Of a stretch of DNA of 64,000 nucleotides, positions 9,501-21,077 are shown one piece after another. The stretch is from positions 1-64,000 of the forward strand of contig JAKPQL010000090.1 in NCBI GenBank assembly GCA_029547045.1. Direction: 5' to 3'. Position 1 is the first letter of the stretch, and every line of letters starts with the position of its first letter. The notes beneath the pieces were generated by a model. That model worked only from the letters and a program-made list of their open reading frames with translations. It did not search any database and had not been told where the DNA came from. The position numbers were made by a program, and so were the translations under genes. The DNA comes from Deltaproteobacteria bacterium (lineage in GTDB: Bacteria; Desulfobacterota; Desulfomonilia; UBA1062).

Positions 9501-9558
9501 GCAGGGTGCCTCATGGGGTGCATGATATGGGAATATCCGGCGTGAAGCAATGAAAGCG

Positions 9559-9759
9559 TCACTGGCTCAGCTTGATCTCCACGGAGTAGGAACCGGATGG
9601 AGTCTGGAGGATCTCCATGTGCAGGCCGATGTCCTTCATGCGCATGTCCGTGGATTCCACGACCTCCTGGATGTCCTTGATGCACTGGACGAGCAGGTGC
9701 AGGACCCTTTTCCGTGTCTGCTCGATGGTGGAACGCCTTGCTTCCAGATGGCTTGTCAT
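9559..9759 (-). CDS. Small hypothetical protein
   Basis: MTSHLEARRSTIEQTRKRVLHLLVQCIKDIQEVVESTDMRMKDIGLH...; RBS-like gaggat upstream. Confidence 0.5.
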   Translation of the reverse strand: MTSHLEARRSTIEQTRKRVLHLLVQCIKDIQEVVESTDMRMKDIGLHMEILQTPSGSYSVEIKLSQ

Positions 9760-9957
9760 GGGTTCATCCTCTCGCACAACGCCCGGTGTCTCATGCTCGA
9801 TCATGCCGGTCCCATTGTCCTGGATGCGCTCACCCGTGTGCCGGCAGAAAACAGCAACAAGAAATCGTCTCCGCTGTCTGACGGGGGAGATTGCACAACA
9901 TATGCCAGATAAAACAAATGGAATATCAAAGACATGACGGACAGCGGTGTTGCAAGT

Positions 9958-10491
9958 TTACCACGGCTGGTCGCAAGACGGACCATGATCCACAAGGATC
10001 AGCTTGCCGGTGTCGAACCCGAGCGCCGCAGCCTTCGCGATGAGGCGGTCCCGCAATGGCCGGTCCATGCGGGGCTGCCGTGCCAGGATCCAGAGATAGG
10101 ACCTGTCGGGCCCGCACACGAGGGCATGCTCGTAGCCCTCGTGATCGAGGTCAAAGACCACGTAGGACCCGTAGAATGGCCCGAAGAAGGAGACCTTCAG
10201 GTATCCCAGGTCCGGCCGATCGACCAAGAACGCCCTGCCTTCGGCCTGCTTCCAGGCCTTTTCCCTTGCAGAGTAGCCGCGGTTCACCACCCTGACCCCG
10301 CCGCCGTCGAGCAGGCTGTACTGCGCCGTCACCCTGCTCAGGCCGCGTTCGAAGGAATGGTCGAGCCTGGCGATCTCGTACCACTGGCCGAGGTACCTCT
10401 CCAGGGCGAAGTTCTCCACAGGCTTCACCCCGTCCGGGATGCCGACGCATCCCGCCAGGAGGAGAACCAGGAGCATTGCAGTCTTTTTCAT
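9958..10491 (-). CDS. Lipocalin family lipoprotein (Blc-like)
   Basis: MKKTAMLLVLLLAGCVG lipobox; NFALERYLGQWYEIARLDHSFERGL lipocalin GxW motif. Confidence 0.93.
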   Translation of the reverse strand: MKKTAMLLVLLLAGCVGIPDGVKPVENFALERYLGQWYEIARLDHSFERGLSRVTAQYSLLDGGGVRVVNRGYSAREKAWKQAEGRAFLVDRPDLGYLKVSFFGPFYGSYVVFDLDHEGYEHALVCGPDRSYLWILARQPRMDRPLRDRLIAKAAALGFDTGKLILVDHGPSCDQPW

Positions 10492-10501
10492 GTTTCCTCC
10501 C

Positions 10502-10879
10502 TCATGCCAGGCTGACGGAGACATACACCCCTGCGGCCACGCACCAGGCGTTGATGAACGCATTCAGGATCAGGTCGAGGGTGGAACTTGTATAAACCCC
10601 GTTCTGGATGTTGAAACTGAAGTCGAGCACACCCAGGAAGACCAGCGCGCCGGCGCAGGCGAGGGACAGGCTCCTGCCCGTGGTCTTGCCCTGCCGGAGC
10701 CGGACCGCTGCCGTGATGAGGGCGACGGCCAGGATGGTGTCGGGCAGCCAGAAGGAGTGCTCATAGGCGAGGTAGCACTCGGGCGGGTTCGCGGGGGCCA
10801 GTCCGATGGTGAAAAAGCCTGCCCAGAACAGGAGCAGCCCCGCGCCGGTGACCAGTTCTATGATGGCCAGGGGCAGCAT
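10502..10879 (-). CDS. Hypothetical membrane protein
   Basis: Four hydrophobic segments; closely spaced with the lipocalin gene. Confidence 0.65.
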   Translation of the reverse strand: MLPLAIIELVTGAGLLLFWAGFFTIGLAPANPPECYLAYEHSFWLPDTILAVALITAAVRLRQGKTTGRSLSLACAGALVFLGVLDFSFNIQNGVYTSSTLDLILNAFINAWCVAAGVYVSVSLA

Positions 10880-10891
10880 CGCGTGAGGCCC

Positions 10892-12190
10892 CTATACCCT
10901 GAACACGTTCGTGATATTGGCCCTGGTGCCGTGCAGGTGCGCCTCAAGGAGCAGGGCCAGGGACTTGAGCGGGTTCAGGGGCGAGAGCCGTATGGCGGGG
11001 ATCTTCATCATCGTTCCCAGAGCGTCGATGGTCTTTGCCAGGTTGTTGCACCCGGGCGAGACCGTGACGTTGCGCCTGCCCAGCCGCTGCCGCAGCGCGT
11101 GGTACCACTCGGCCATGGCGCAGTCTCCGGCGATGTGCACCCGGCCCGTCACAGCCGCCACCTCTGCCGGGTCGATCCCCTTGCCCATGAGAATCGTGAA
11201 CCCGCCCCTGCCCGCAAAGTCCTGGCCGAACACCTCCAGGACCGCCTCGGTGTTGCGCCTGCACCCCTCCCTGCAGCACATGGTCTTGCCCCGCAGGATG
11301 CGAACTCCCTCGGGGTACTTCTCCAGCAGGTCCCAGGAGAAGTGCTGCTTTCTGGCCTCGAAGAGGTCCCGGTTTTCGATCTCAATGCGATCGAAGTCCT
11401 GTTCGCCGAATCCGTACGCGGCGGCGCACCGCAGGTGCTCAACCTCATCGATGCCGAAGCCCAGGAGTTTCGCACAGGCCACGTCCACGGCCAGGGGGTC
11501 GTCACCGCCGATGATGAGGTTCAGGGGCACCACGCAGGTTCTTTCCTGGGCCAGTGCCGGGTAGTGACCGTAGTTGGTGGCCTCCTGGCCGTCGATGAGG
11601 GTGAAGTCCGGGCGTATGGCTGCGTAGATGTCCGCGATCTTCTGGTGCAGCCTGAAGTTGTGGTCCGGTATGCGGCTTTTCTGGTGCACCAGGCCGAACT
11701 GGTTCTTGATGCCCAGCGTCACCGTGGTCATGGAGTGGCTCTTGAGCTTGGGCACGGAGATGTACAGGTTCCGATCCCGGTTCCTGACGAGGTGCTCGTG
11801 GATGAAGTCCGGTATGGCTATGAAGGACTGGAGCTTCTCCAGGTACAGGGGCATCTCCGCGGTCTCGTCGAGGTAGACCGGGATGGCGCCGGTCTCCTCG
11901 CACATCCGACGCATGCCCGTGACCTCGAAGACGAGGCGGGTGAAGTTGCCCTGGGTGCTGTTCTCCATGACGTAGACGTTGTGCGCCCCCCCGGCCTTGA
12001 AGTACCTCGCCGCGGCCGAGACCACCTCGGGAGAGGTGTAGACGTGCGGCTTGGAATCGATGCCGTTCACCTTGAGGAACACATCACCCGATGACTTCAG
12101 CAGCGCCCCTGCACCGCCGAAGGCGTCGAACACCCTGTTCACCGCCCTGTCGATGCCCTGCGCCGTATCCTCGAACCGTACCCGTGCCAT
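10892..12190 (-). CDS. DUF362 domain-containing protein
   Basis: VFLKVNGIDSKPHVYTSPEVVSAAARYFKAGGAHNVYVMENSTQG...SVPKLKSHSMTTVTLGIKNQFG. Confidence 0.9.
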   Translation of the reverse strand: MARVRFEDTAQGIDRAVNRVFDAFGGAGALLKSSGDVFLKVNGIDSKPHVYTSPEVVSAAARYFKAGGAHNVYVMENSTQGNFTRLVFEVTGMRRMCEETGAIPVYLDETAEMPLYLEKLQSFIAIPDFIHEHLVRNRDRNLYISVPKLKSHSMTTVTLGIKNQFGLVHQKSRIPDHNFRLHQKIADIYAAIRPDFTLIDGQEATNYGHYPALAQERTCVVPLNLIIGGDDPLAVDVACAKLLGFGIDEVEHLRCAAAYGFGEQDFDRIEIENRDLFEARKQHFSWDLLEKYPEGVRILRGKTMCCREGCRRNTEAVLEVFGQDFAGRGGFTILMGKGIDPAEVAAVTGRVHIAGDCAMAEWYHALRQRLGRRNVTVSPGCNNLAKTIDALGTMMKIPAIRLSPLNPLKSLALLLEAHLHGTRANITNVFRV

Positions 12191-12199
12191 GTGTCCTCC

Positions 12200-13150
12200 T
12201 TAGCGAGATGGGGCCTCGAAGAATGCCCACATTTCCTGGGCGATCTCGAAATCCCTGCAGGTCCTGCCCACGATGAACAGCGGCAGGTACTGGGTCCCGC
12301 CCGGGATGGTGTGGCCCCCGCCGTGGACGATGTAGTGCCGCACCCCGGAAGAACCCCATTCGAGGCGCTCCACGGTGCAGCCGTCTCCCGGGTCCGTATC
12401 CGGCAGCATCACCATGTCGGGCCGCCTGACGCGGTCTTCGGCCCTCAGCCACGACCGCGCAGACTCCAGAGATGACATCACCTCCCCCTTGGAGAAGACC
12501 CAGAGCAGCCTCACCGTGCCGCCCTCGAAGGGGTTGATGGGGTCTTCGGTGCCGTTTACGATCATCACCTTCACCCCGGTCCTTGCGGCAGGGCACTTCG
12601 ACTGGGAGGGCACCGGCATGCAGGCGCCCATGGCCGCGATGCCGCGGATCTTGTCCGGCATTTCGGAGGCGAGGCGGAAGCACATGTGGCCGCCGTTGGA
12701 GAGGCCCGCCAGGTAGACCCGGTCCGGGCTGATGTGGTTTTTCTCCCTGCAGGTGTCAATGAGGGCCGTGATGAATCCCACGTCGTCCATGTTGAGCTCG
12801 TGGGCCTTGTCCTTGGGCACAGTGCGGCAGTCGTTCCAATGCTTGTCGTGGCCGTCCGGGTAGACCACCATGCACTTCACCCGGTCCGCAAGGCGGTCGA
12901 ACTGGCCGCCGCTCTGCTCGCGCACCTTCTGGCCGGTTCCCAGGGAGCCGTGCAGGACGATGAGGAGCGCCGCAGACTCCGGCAGGTTTGCTGGCGTATA
13001 GGTCAGGTAGGTCCGTTCCATGGTGCCGGAGGTGATGCTTTCAGTGGCAGTCCGGCCGGTGAGCTGCGCATCGTCCGCGCGGCAGGTGAGGCCGGTTGCC
13101 ATGGCCGTGCAGAGGAATCCGGCCACGATCAGTGCCAATCGTCTCATCAT
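12200..13150 (-). CDS. Secreted PHB depolymerase/feruloyl esterase-like hydrolase
   Basis: Signal peptide; LIVLHGSLGTGQKV, VVYPDGHDKHWNDCRT, VYLAGLSNGGHMCFRLA (GxSxG), HGGGHTIPGG. Confidence 0.88.
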   Translation of the reverse strand: MMRRLALIVAGFLCTAMATGLTCRADDAQLTGRTATESITSGTMERTYLTYTPANLPESAALLIVLHGSLGTGQKVREQSGGQFDRLADRVKCMVVYPDGHDKHWNDCRTVPKDKAHELNMDDVGFITALIDTCREKNHISPDRVYLAGLSNGGHMCFRLASEMPDKIRGIAAMGACMPVPSQSKCPAARTGVKVMIVNGTEDPINPFEGGTVRLLWVFSKGEVMSSLESARSWLRAEDRVRRPDMVMLPDTDPGDGCTVERLEWGSSGVRHYIVHGGGHTIPGGTQYLPLFIVGRTCRDFEIAQEMWAFFEAPSR

Positions 13151-13290
13151 TTGCCTCCTCAGCAGGATGTGGGACATTGATGCACAGTGAAACAGGTCCA
13201 TCTAACACCCATTCCCGGCAGAACACAACCGTGAGATGGGGACACTCGAACGGGGTTGACACAAGCTCCGCAGGACACCATACAGGGGAT

Positions 13291-13635
13291 ATGGACTCCG
13301 TGGTAGTCAAGTGCGCCTTCTGCTTCACAAGGCATCTTGTCACCCTGGACGACATCGACACCTGGTCCGTAAGGTGCCGCTGCGGGGCACAGGGCTTCAC
13401 CGAAGACGAAGAGGAGTGCGCGGAGAACCGGCATACGGGGCCGGGCTTCACTGCAAGGCTGTCGGAGACCAGTGACGGGACGCCCATCCTGCTCTGTGAC
13501 CCCCTGGCCGTGTTCGTGGACGAGTGGGCCCGGTGCTGGTACGTGTCCTGGTATATCTTCATGACGGACAGGCCCGGCGGTCCCGGTGGCGTATGGCACC
13601 CGGTTCCCGGCGAGGGCGGAGCGCAGGAGCAGTGA
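13291..13635 (+). CDS. Hypothetical protein with CxxC...CxC zinc-ribbon-like N-terminus
   Basis: MDSVVVKCAFCFTRHLVTLDDIDTWSVRCRCGAQGF. Confidence 0.5.
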   Translation: MDSVVVKCAFCFTRHLVTLDDIDTWSVRCRCGAQGFTEDEEECAENRHTGPGFTARLSETSDGTPILLCDPLAVFVDEWARCWYVSWYIFMTDRPGGPGGVWHPVPGEGGAQEQ

Positions 13636-13651
13636 GCCGGCCCGGTGTCCG

Positions 13652-13837
13652 CTACATGCGTGCCAGTGCCTTCCTGGCGAGTTCCTTGAGCTGGTCCTGG
13701 GTGAAGTAGGGCTTGCCGCCCGCGCCCATGCTCATGAAGCTGGACAGCGAAGTCACCGTGTTCCCCTTGCGCACCACCAGGATGGAGCGGATCTTGCCGA
13801 GGCCTGATCCGTTGTACGCCTCGTCCCCGAGGCCGGC
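13652..13837 (-). pseudogene. Truncated 3' remnant of a protein-coding gene
   Basis: Immediately after the stop of the MocR gene the same frame continues AGLGDEAYNGSGLGKIRSILVVRKGNTVTSLSSFMSMGAGGKPYFTQDQLKELARKALARM* with no 5' portion. Confidence 0.5.
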
Positions 13838-15073
13838 TCAGAACTCGGTGAGACGATGGCCAGTGTGCCCGGCGAGGTAGTCCCGCACCGCCTGTACGGC
13901 GTGTTCGAAGGCGGTCCTTCCCGGCGTCAGGATGGACAGCCTGAGATACTCCGACCACTGGGGGCCGTAGATGTCCCCGGGTGTGACCTTTAATCCGAGG
14001 GAGAGGAGGTTCTCCTGGTGGATGCGGCTGGGCCCGGGCACTCTGAGCCACAGGCAGACGCCCTCGGTCTTCCAGGGCGTGGCCTTGGCCAGGTGCGCCT
14101 GGCGGGCCCTGAGCTCCATCCTGAGCCGCAGCACATGGGCCTTCAGCTCCGAGGACGACAACATGGAGCACAGGCATCGCTGGAGGATGCCCGAGATGGA
14201 GAGGTCGTTGATCTCCTTGAGGTGGAGGATGCTGCCGCTGAGCGCCTCGGGCACCACGGCCAGGCCCAGGCGCAGTCCCGGCCCCAGGATGTTGGAGAAG
14301 CTCTTGATGTACACGACCCGCTCGTGGCGGTCGGCGGATTTCAGCGGCACCATGCCCAGCACCTCGGAGAGCGGGTCGTCTTCCACGATGAGGAAGTCCT
14401 GCTCGGCGGCCATGTCCAGCAGGGCGTTGCGTACCGGGTCCGGCATGGATCTTCCCGTGGGTATGTGGCCCTGGGGCATGGTGTAGAACAGGCGGATCCT
14501 CAAGGGGCGGATCCGCTCCAGGTCCTCCAGGCTCGACAGGTAGGGGACCGGGATCACCGTTGCGCCCAGCGACTCGAAGATCCTCGCCGCGCCACGGTAC
14601 CCCGGGTCCTCCACGGCCACCGCGTCGCCCTGCTTCAGCAGGGCCAGCCCCACCAGGAACAGGGCCTGCTGGGAGCCCGAGGTGATGATGGGCTGACCGT
14701 CCACGCCCAGCTTCCGCAGCCACGCGGCCGACTGCTCCAGGAGCGGAGCGTGGCCGCGGGGCGGGTCGTAGGCCTCGAGCCCCTCCAGGGTCACCCTCAG
14801 GTGCGATGCCGCCCACAGGAGCAGCTCGTCGGGAGGCCTGATGGCGGCCATGTCCGTGATGGACTCGGACAGGCCGTGTGCGACAAAGGTGCCCGAGCCC
14901 TGCCGGCTGATGACCAGCCCCTTGTCCGCGAGGTGCTTGTACACGTTCCTCGCGGTGAGCATGCTGATACGCTCGGTCCGCGCGAGCTCCCGGATCCCGG
15001 GAAGACGCTCCCCGGGCCGCTTTGTCTTCAGGATCTCTCCGGCTATCCTCTCCGCCACTGCGCGGTACCGCAT
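13838..15073 (-). CDS. pdxR: MocR/PdxR-type GntR-aminotransferase fusion regulator
   Basis: GntR wHTH ([42 protein letters not shown]) plus aminotransferase-like domain; divergent to pdxST. Confidence 0.85.
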   Translation of the reverse strand: MRYRAVAERIAGEILKTKRPGERLPGIRELARTERISMLTARNVYKHLADKGLVISRQGSGTFVAHGLSESITDMAAIRPPDELLLWAASHLRVTLEGLEAYDPPRGHAPLLEQSAAWLRKLGVDGQPIITSGSQQALFLVGLALLKQGDAVAVEDPGYRGAARIFESLGATVIPVPYLSSLEDLERIRPLRIRLFYTMPQGHIPTGRSMPDPVRNALLDMAAEQDFLIVEDDPLSEVLGMVPLKSADRHERVVYIKSFSNILGPGLRLGLAVVPEALSGSILHLKEINDLSISGILQRCLCSMLSSSELKAHVLRLRMELRARQAHLAKATPWKTEGVCLWLRVPGPSRIHQENLLSLGLKVTPGDIYGPQWSEYLRLSILTPGRTAFEHAVQAVRDYLAGHTGHRLTEF

Positions 15074-15095
15074 GCAGGTGCTCCTTGACCCAGGG

Positions 15096-15144
15096 AATAA
15101 TATGTGTAACATTATTTGTATAGTGATTAAAGTGTTATATAACA
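15096..15144. promoter_or_regulatory. Candidate PdxR operator/pdxS promoter region
   Basis: Dyad AATAAT-N9-ATTATT (15096-15116) and perfect palindrome TGTTATATAACA (15133-15144) overlapping TTGTAT-N16-TATAAC. Confidence 0.5.
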
Positions 15145-15161
15145 ATAACGCGAGGTGGACA

Positions 15162-16055
15162 ATGCACGAGGTGAAGGACAAGGAACGGGGGCTGGTGAAC
15201 AGGGGGCTCGCCCGGATGCTCAAGGGCGGGGTGATCATGGATGTGACCACGCCGGAGCAGGCCCGCATCGCCGAGGAATCAGGCGCCGTGGCCGTCATGG
15301 CCCTGGAGCGGATACCCGCGGACATCCGGCAGCTGGGCGGTGTCGCACGGATGAGCGACCCCGGCGTGATCCGCGCCATCCAGCAGGCGGTGAGCATACC
15401 GGTCATGGCCAAGGTGAGGATCGGCCACTTCGTTGAGGCCCGGGTGCTGGAGGCCCTGCACGTCGACTACATCGACGAGAGCGAGGTCCTCACCCCTGCA
15501 GACGAGGAGCACCACATCGACAAGCGCCAGTTCCGGGTCCCCTTCGTGTGCGGGTGCCGCGACCTGGGCGAGGCGGCGCGCAGGATCGCAGAGGGCGCCA
15601 GCATGATCCGCACCAAGGGCGAGGCGGGAACGGGCAACGTGGTGGAGGCCGTGCGCCACATGCGTGTCCTCATGCGGCAGATCCGCGAACTCTGCAGCCT
15701 CAGGGCCGACGAGGCCGCGGCCTTTGCCAGACAGATCGGGGCGCCCCTCGATGTCCTGCTGGAGATCCGCGAACTCGGGGCCCTGCCCGTGGTGAACTTC
15801 GCCGCAGGGGGCATTGCCACCCCGGCGGATGCGGCCCTCATGATGCAGCTCGGCGCCGACGGGGTGTTTGTGGGCTCGGGCATCTTCAAGTCCGCAGACC
15901 CGGCCAGGCGGGCCAGGGCCGTGGTGGAGGCGGTGGCGCACTGCGACGACCCTGCGTGGGTCGCCAGGGTCTCCGAGGATCTCGGCGAGGCCATGCCGGG
16001 CCTTGAGGTGAGGACCCTGCAGGAGGCCCAGCGCCTGGCGGGCCGGGGGTGGTGA
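15162..16055 (+). CDS. pdxS: Pyridoxal 5'-phosphate synthase lyase subunit PdxS
   Basis: [41 protein letters not shown]...[32 protein letters not shown]. Confidence 0.97.
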   Translation: MHEVKDKERGLVNRGLARMLKGGVIMDVTTPEQARIAEESGAVAVMALERIPADIRQLGGVARMSDPGVIRAIQQAVSIPVMAKVRIGHFVEARVLEALHVDYIDESEVLTPADEEHHIDKRQFRVPFVCGCRDLGEAARRIAEGASMIRTKGEAGTGNVVEAVRHMRVLMRQIRELCSLRADEAAAFARQIGAPLDVLLEIRELGALPVVNFAAGGIATPADAALMMQLGADGVFVGSGIFKSADPARRARAVVEAVAHCDDPAWVARVSEDLGEAMPGLEVRTLQEAQRLAGRGW

Positions 16056-16660
16056 TGGTCGGCATCCTGGCGCTCCAGGGGGATGTGGCCGAGCATGCGG
16101 CCTGCATGTCCCGCCTCGGCGGAGCGGTACGGGAGGTACGCACGCCCCGGGACTGTGACGGCATCGACGGGCTCATCCTGCCCGGGGGCGAGAGCACGGC
16201 CATGCGCAGGCTCATCGCCTCGGCGGGATTGAGAGAGCCCGTCCGGGGTCTCCTGGCGCAGGGCATGCCGGTGTGGGGGACCTGCGCCGGTGTGGTGCTC
16301 CTTGCCGAAGACGGCGTGTGGCCGTGCCCCGGTCTGAAGGTGGAGCGGAACGCCTACGGACCCCAGCCATTCAGTTCCGTGGTGCGGGCCGAGACCGGGC
16401 TACATGAAGTCGAGACGGAGCTGGTCTTCATCAGGGCGCCCCGGATCCTCGAGGCCCCGGCAGGTGCCCGGGTCCTGTGCCGGGCTGGTGGTGACATCAC
16501 CGCCCTCAGGTGGGAAGCTGTCCTGCTCACCACGTTCCACCCAGAGCTGGTGGAACAGAGTCCCTTCCCGGGGCATTTCCTGGATATGGTGCGTTCCCGC
16601 GCAGGGATCAGGTCTTCTTCCTGTCGAGGGCCTTCTGCAGCTTGTCGCCCAGGGAGCTGA
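16049..16660 (+). CDS. pdxT: Pyridoxal 5'-phosphate synthase glutaminase subunit PdxT
   Basis: [21 protein letters not shown]...[14 protein letters not shown]...[11 protein letters not shown]...TTFHPEL. Confidence 0.95.
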   Translation: MVMVGILALQGDVAEHAACMSRLGGAVREVRTPRDCDGIDGLILPGGESTAMRRLIASAGLREPVRGLLAQGMPVWGTCAGVVLLAEDGVWPCPGLKVERNAYGPQPFSSVVRAETGLHEVETELVFIRAPRILEAPAGARVLCRAGGDITALRWEAVLLTTFHPELVEQSPFPGHFLDMVRSRAGIRSSSCRGPSAACRPGS

Positions 16661-18059
16661 AGGACCCGCCCGCGTCCTTGGACCGGGTGAACCGGGTCCA
16701 GTCGCCGTCCGCACCCTTGTCGCCCGGGGCCAGCGATATCTTGCGCTGGTCGGGCTCCACCCGTTCGACGGTCACCGTGACGGGATCACCTTCGCGGAGC
16801 TTCTCCAGGGCGGCCGCGTCGTGGTGCTGGGCCATCACGGACTTGGGCAGGAGCCCCGTGACACCGGGTTCCAGACGGACGAAGTAGCCGAAGCGCTCCT
16901 TTTTCTCCACCACTCCCTCGCATACCTGGGCGGGCCGGTAGCGCTGGGCGATGCCGATCCACGGATCTCCCTCGGCCTCCTTCATGGAGAGCGAAACCTT
17001 CCGGCTGTCCGGCGAGATGTCCTTGATCATGACATCCACCTCGTCTCCCACGGCCACCATGTCCTCGGGCTTCTTCACCCGCCTGGTGTAACTCATCTCA
17101 GAGATGTGCACCAGTCCCTCGATGCCCGGGGCGATCTCCACGAACACCCCGAACTCCGCTATCCTCTTCACGGTCCCTTTCAGCCTGTCGCCGGGCTTGA
17201 ACCGGTTGAGCACGCTGCTCCAGGGGTCTTCCTGGGCCTGCTTCATGGACAGCGAGATGCGCTTGCGGCCGGTCTTGGCGTCGTCTTCCACGCCGATCAC
17301 CTTCACCGTGACCCGCTCGCCCATGTGCAGGATGTCCTCGGGGGACAGGACCCGCGACCAGCTCATCTCGGACACGTGCACCATGCCCTCGACCCTGTCC
17401 GAGAGCTCCACCAGGGCGCCGTACGGCATGATCCGGCTCACCGTTCCCTCGAGCACGGCCCCCACCTCCATGCGGTCGTAGAAGGCTGCCCTGGCCTCGG
17501 CCTGCTCCTTCTCCAGCAGGGTCCTGCGGGACAGGATGATGTTCCTGCCGTCCTCCTCGAGCTCGGTGATGAGAAAGAGGTAGGTCTTGCCGATGTGCAC
17601 GCCCTGATCCTCCGCACGGAACAGGTCCATCTGGCTGAACGGGCAGAACGCCCTTCGCTTGACCACCTCCACCCGGTACCCGCCCTTGACCTGCTCGATG
17701 ACCTTGCCCTCGATGGGCACGGCCTTCTCGTGGGCCTCCTGCAGGATGGTCAGGCCCCCGATGCCCGAGATGGCCTTGGACAGCCTGATCTCGCCGCCTT
17801 TCTTGGACATGACGAAGGCCTCGATGGTGTCCCCCACCTCCAGCTGCAGGGCGCCCTCCTCGTCGGCGAATTCGGCGCGGTCGATGACCCCGTCGAGCTT
17901 GTGGCCTGTGTCCACGAAGATGTGCTCCCTGCCGATGGAGATGATGGTGCCCTTGATCCGGTCCCCGATCTGGATGGCGCTGCGCTGGTCCTTCTCATAG
18001 GCATCGAGCAGCTCCGCCATGGTCTGTGCGCTGGTGTCGGTGTGGTTGTCGTCTGTCAT
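16608..18059 (-). CDS. rpsA: S1 RNA-binding domain protein (ribosomal protein S1-like)
   Basis: Multiple S1 repeats, e.g. GAVLEGTVSRIMPYGALVELSDRVEGMVHVSEMSW and GDRLKGTVKRIAEFGVFVEIAPGIEGLVHISEMS. Confidence 0.85.
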   Translation of the reverse strand: MTDDNHTDTSAQTMAELLDAYEKDQRSAIQIGDRIKGTIISIGREHIFVDTGHKLDGVIDRAEFADEEGALQLEVGDTIEAFVMSKKGGEIRLSKAISGIGGLTILQEAHEKAVPIEGKVIEQVKGGYRVEVVKRRAFCPFSQMDLFRAEDQGVHIGKTYLFLITELEEDGRNIILSRRTLLEKEQAEARAAFYDRMEVGAVLEGTVSRIMPYGALVELSDRVEGMVHVSEMSWSRVLSPEDILHMGERVTVKVIGVEDDAKTGRKRISLSMKQAQEDPWSSVLNRFKPGDRLKGTVKRIAEFGVFVEIAPGIEGLVHISEMSYTRRVKKPEDMVAVGDEVDVMIKDISPDSRKVSLSMKEAEGDPWIGIAQRYRPAQVCEGVVEKKERFGYFVRLEPGVTGLLPKSVMAQHHDAAALEKLREGDPVTVTVERVEPDQRKISLAPGDKGADGDWTRFTRSKDAGGSFSSLGDKLQKALDRKKT

Positions 18060-18180
18060 GTGCGACCTCGAGTGTGTTCGGTGGTTTCAGGTAAGAGGAT
18101 GCTATAGTGGAAAACGCCTGCGGAGTAAATGCCAAAATACAGCGGAATCTCCGGTCCAGTGCCGCCGCTTCTGCATTCCA

Positions 18181-19086
18181 TCAGGAGATGGTGAGCCACC
18201 GGTACTCCCGCACATGCTCCAGGAACTCGAGGACGATGGCCTGGTCGTCCGTGGCAGCGGCCTGCGCGGTGAAGATGAACCTCCAGGAGGGTTTCTCCGG
18301 GATGCCCAGCAGCTCCAGGAGGGAGCCGGTCCGCGTTTCCCTCCCCAGGGCCCGGGCCACGGCCGTGAGGTGGGAGAACCGTACGGTGTACTCGCTGTGG
18401 CCGTGGAGCCTGATTTCCCGGGGGAAGGAGTCCAGGGAGAGGCCCCGGGCGAGGTAGGGCATGCCCCTCGGTATGATGGGGTCGCAGGAGTGCTCGCTGA
18501 GGAAAGCGGGCACTCCCGATCTGCACAGGGACTCCACCAGGCGGATGGCGCCGGTGTTGAGGGTGAACTCCCCGTGTTCCGGGACGGCGAGGCCGTAGCC
18601 TTCGATGATGCTGCGGGCTTCTTCCCGCAGGTCACGGGCGTGGAGGCCCTTTGTCACGTCCAGGTCGCCCATGACCTCGTTCACGATGACAAGGTCGCAG
18701 CCCCTGATGGACCCCATGACGTCGTGGATGTCGGCCTGGACGAACGAGACCCTGTCCCTGAAATCGGCGAGGCGCTCCTGCTGTCTTCTCAGGAGACGCC
18801 GGGAGAGGTCCACCATGCATGCCTTCCGGATCCTGTGGCCGTGAGCCTTCAGGAGCCCGAGCATGAGGGTGCCGTACCCGCCGCCTGCCTCGAGCACGAA
18901 GGCGGCCTCCGGCAGCAGGCCCTGCTCGACGAGGAATCCTCCCAGCACGCCGCCGTAGGTTCCATCCATGCCCAGCGTCCGGGTGTAGGACGTTGGGCCG
19001 GCGCCCAGCGACTCGCAGATGGTGAGCTCCTTCATGAGGTCGACGGGGGAGTTCCGGTGGAAATCCCTGGTGGAACAGGTCGTCAT
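18181..19086 (-). CDS. Class I SAM-dependent methyltransferase-like protein
   Basis: AAFVLEAGGGYGTLMLGLLKAHG...VQADIHDVMGSIRGCDLVIVNEVMGDLD. Confidence 0.65.
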   Translation of the reverse strand: MTTCSTRDFHRNSPVDLMKELTICESLGAGPTSYTRTLGMDGTYGGVLGGFLVEQGLLPEAAFVLEAGGGYGTLMLGLLKAHGHRIRKACMVDLSRRLLRRQQERLADFRDRVSFVQADIHDVMGSIRGCDLVIVNEVMGDLDVTKGLHARDLREEARSIIEGYGLAVPEHGEFTLNTGAIRLVESLCRSGVPAFLSEHSCDPIIPRGMPYLARGLSLDSFPREIRLHGHSEYTVRFSHLTAVARALGRETRTGSLLELLGIPEKPSWRFIFTAQAAATDDQAIVLEFLEHVREYRWLTIS

Positions 19087-19191
19087 ATGGGGGTGTCCTA
19101 TAGCGGATTTTCCCCGGCAAGTACAGGGGTTCGTCCATTGAAGCGCCCGGCAATCTGTGCTATGTGCCCCGCAGAGAAAGGAGGGACAGCG

Positions 19192-20571
<1,380 letters not shown>

Positions 20572-20611
20572 TGCCCCCGGTGACGGTGGGGCAGGGACAG
20601 GGGGAGCGTCC

Positions 20612-21064
20612 GTGCGGGCGGTGATCCAGCGGGTGAGCGGGGCCGGCGTCCACGTGGACGGCGTGGAGGTGTCCCGCATCGGCAGCGGGCTCTGCTGTCT
20701 CGTGGGAGTTGAAGCGGATGATGGCGCGGACGACTGCCTGTACATCGCACGGAAGATCGTGGGTTTGCGGATTTTCGACGATGAATCCGGGGTCATGAAC
20801 CGCGACGTGGTCGAGGCGGGGGGAGATATCCTCCTCGTCTCCCAGTTCACCCTGCTCGGCGACGCCAGGAAGGGCAGGAGGCCGTCTTACTCGCGTTCCG
20901 GGGACGTGGAAGCCGCCCGGGCCGTCTTCGAGGGGTTCGTCGGGATGGTGAAGGGACTGTTCCCGGGGAGGGTTGCCACGGGCGTGTTCCAGGCCCTCAT
21001 GGACGTGGCCATGGTCAACCACGGCCCGGTGACCATCCTTCTCGACAGCAGGAAGCTGTTCTAG
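20612..21064 (+). CDS. dtd: D-aminoacyl-tRNA deacylase
   Basis: MRAVIQRVSGAGVHVDGVEVSRIGSGLCCLVGV...LLVSQFTLLGDARKGRRPSYS...NHGPVTILLDS (GTG start). Confidence 0.96.
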   Translation: MRAVIQRVSGAGVHVDGVEVSRIGSGLCCLVGVEADDGADDCLYIARKIVGLRIFDDESGVMNRDVVEAGGDILLVSQFTLLGDARKGRRPSYSRSGDVEAARAVFEGFVGMVKGLFPGRVATGVFQALMDVAMVNHGPVTILLDSRKLF

Positions 21065-21077
21065 GGCGCAGGAAGCT

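Noticed and set aside
10439-12094. 551-aa + strand ORF
   Set aside because: Antisense to clear lipocalin and DUF362 genes; low-complexity G/V/D/H/R composition typical of GC-rich shadow frames.
13041-14816. 591-aa - strand ORF
   Set aside because: Off-frame shadow of the PdxR gene and the esterase 5' end; no recognisable domain.
16404-18107. 567-aa + strand ORF
   Set aside because: Antisense to the S1-domain gene; composition is a shadow frame.
18019-19191. N-terminal extension of the 850-aa ORF containing DegP
   Set aside because: Antisense to the methyltransferase gene; signal peptide and RBS place the real DegP start at 19192.
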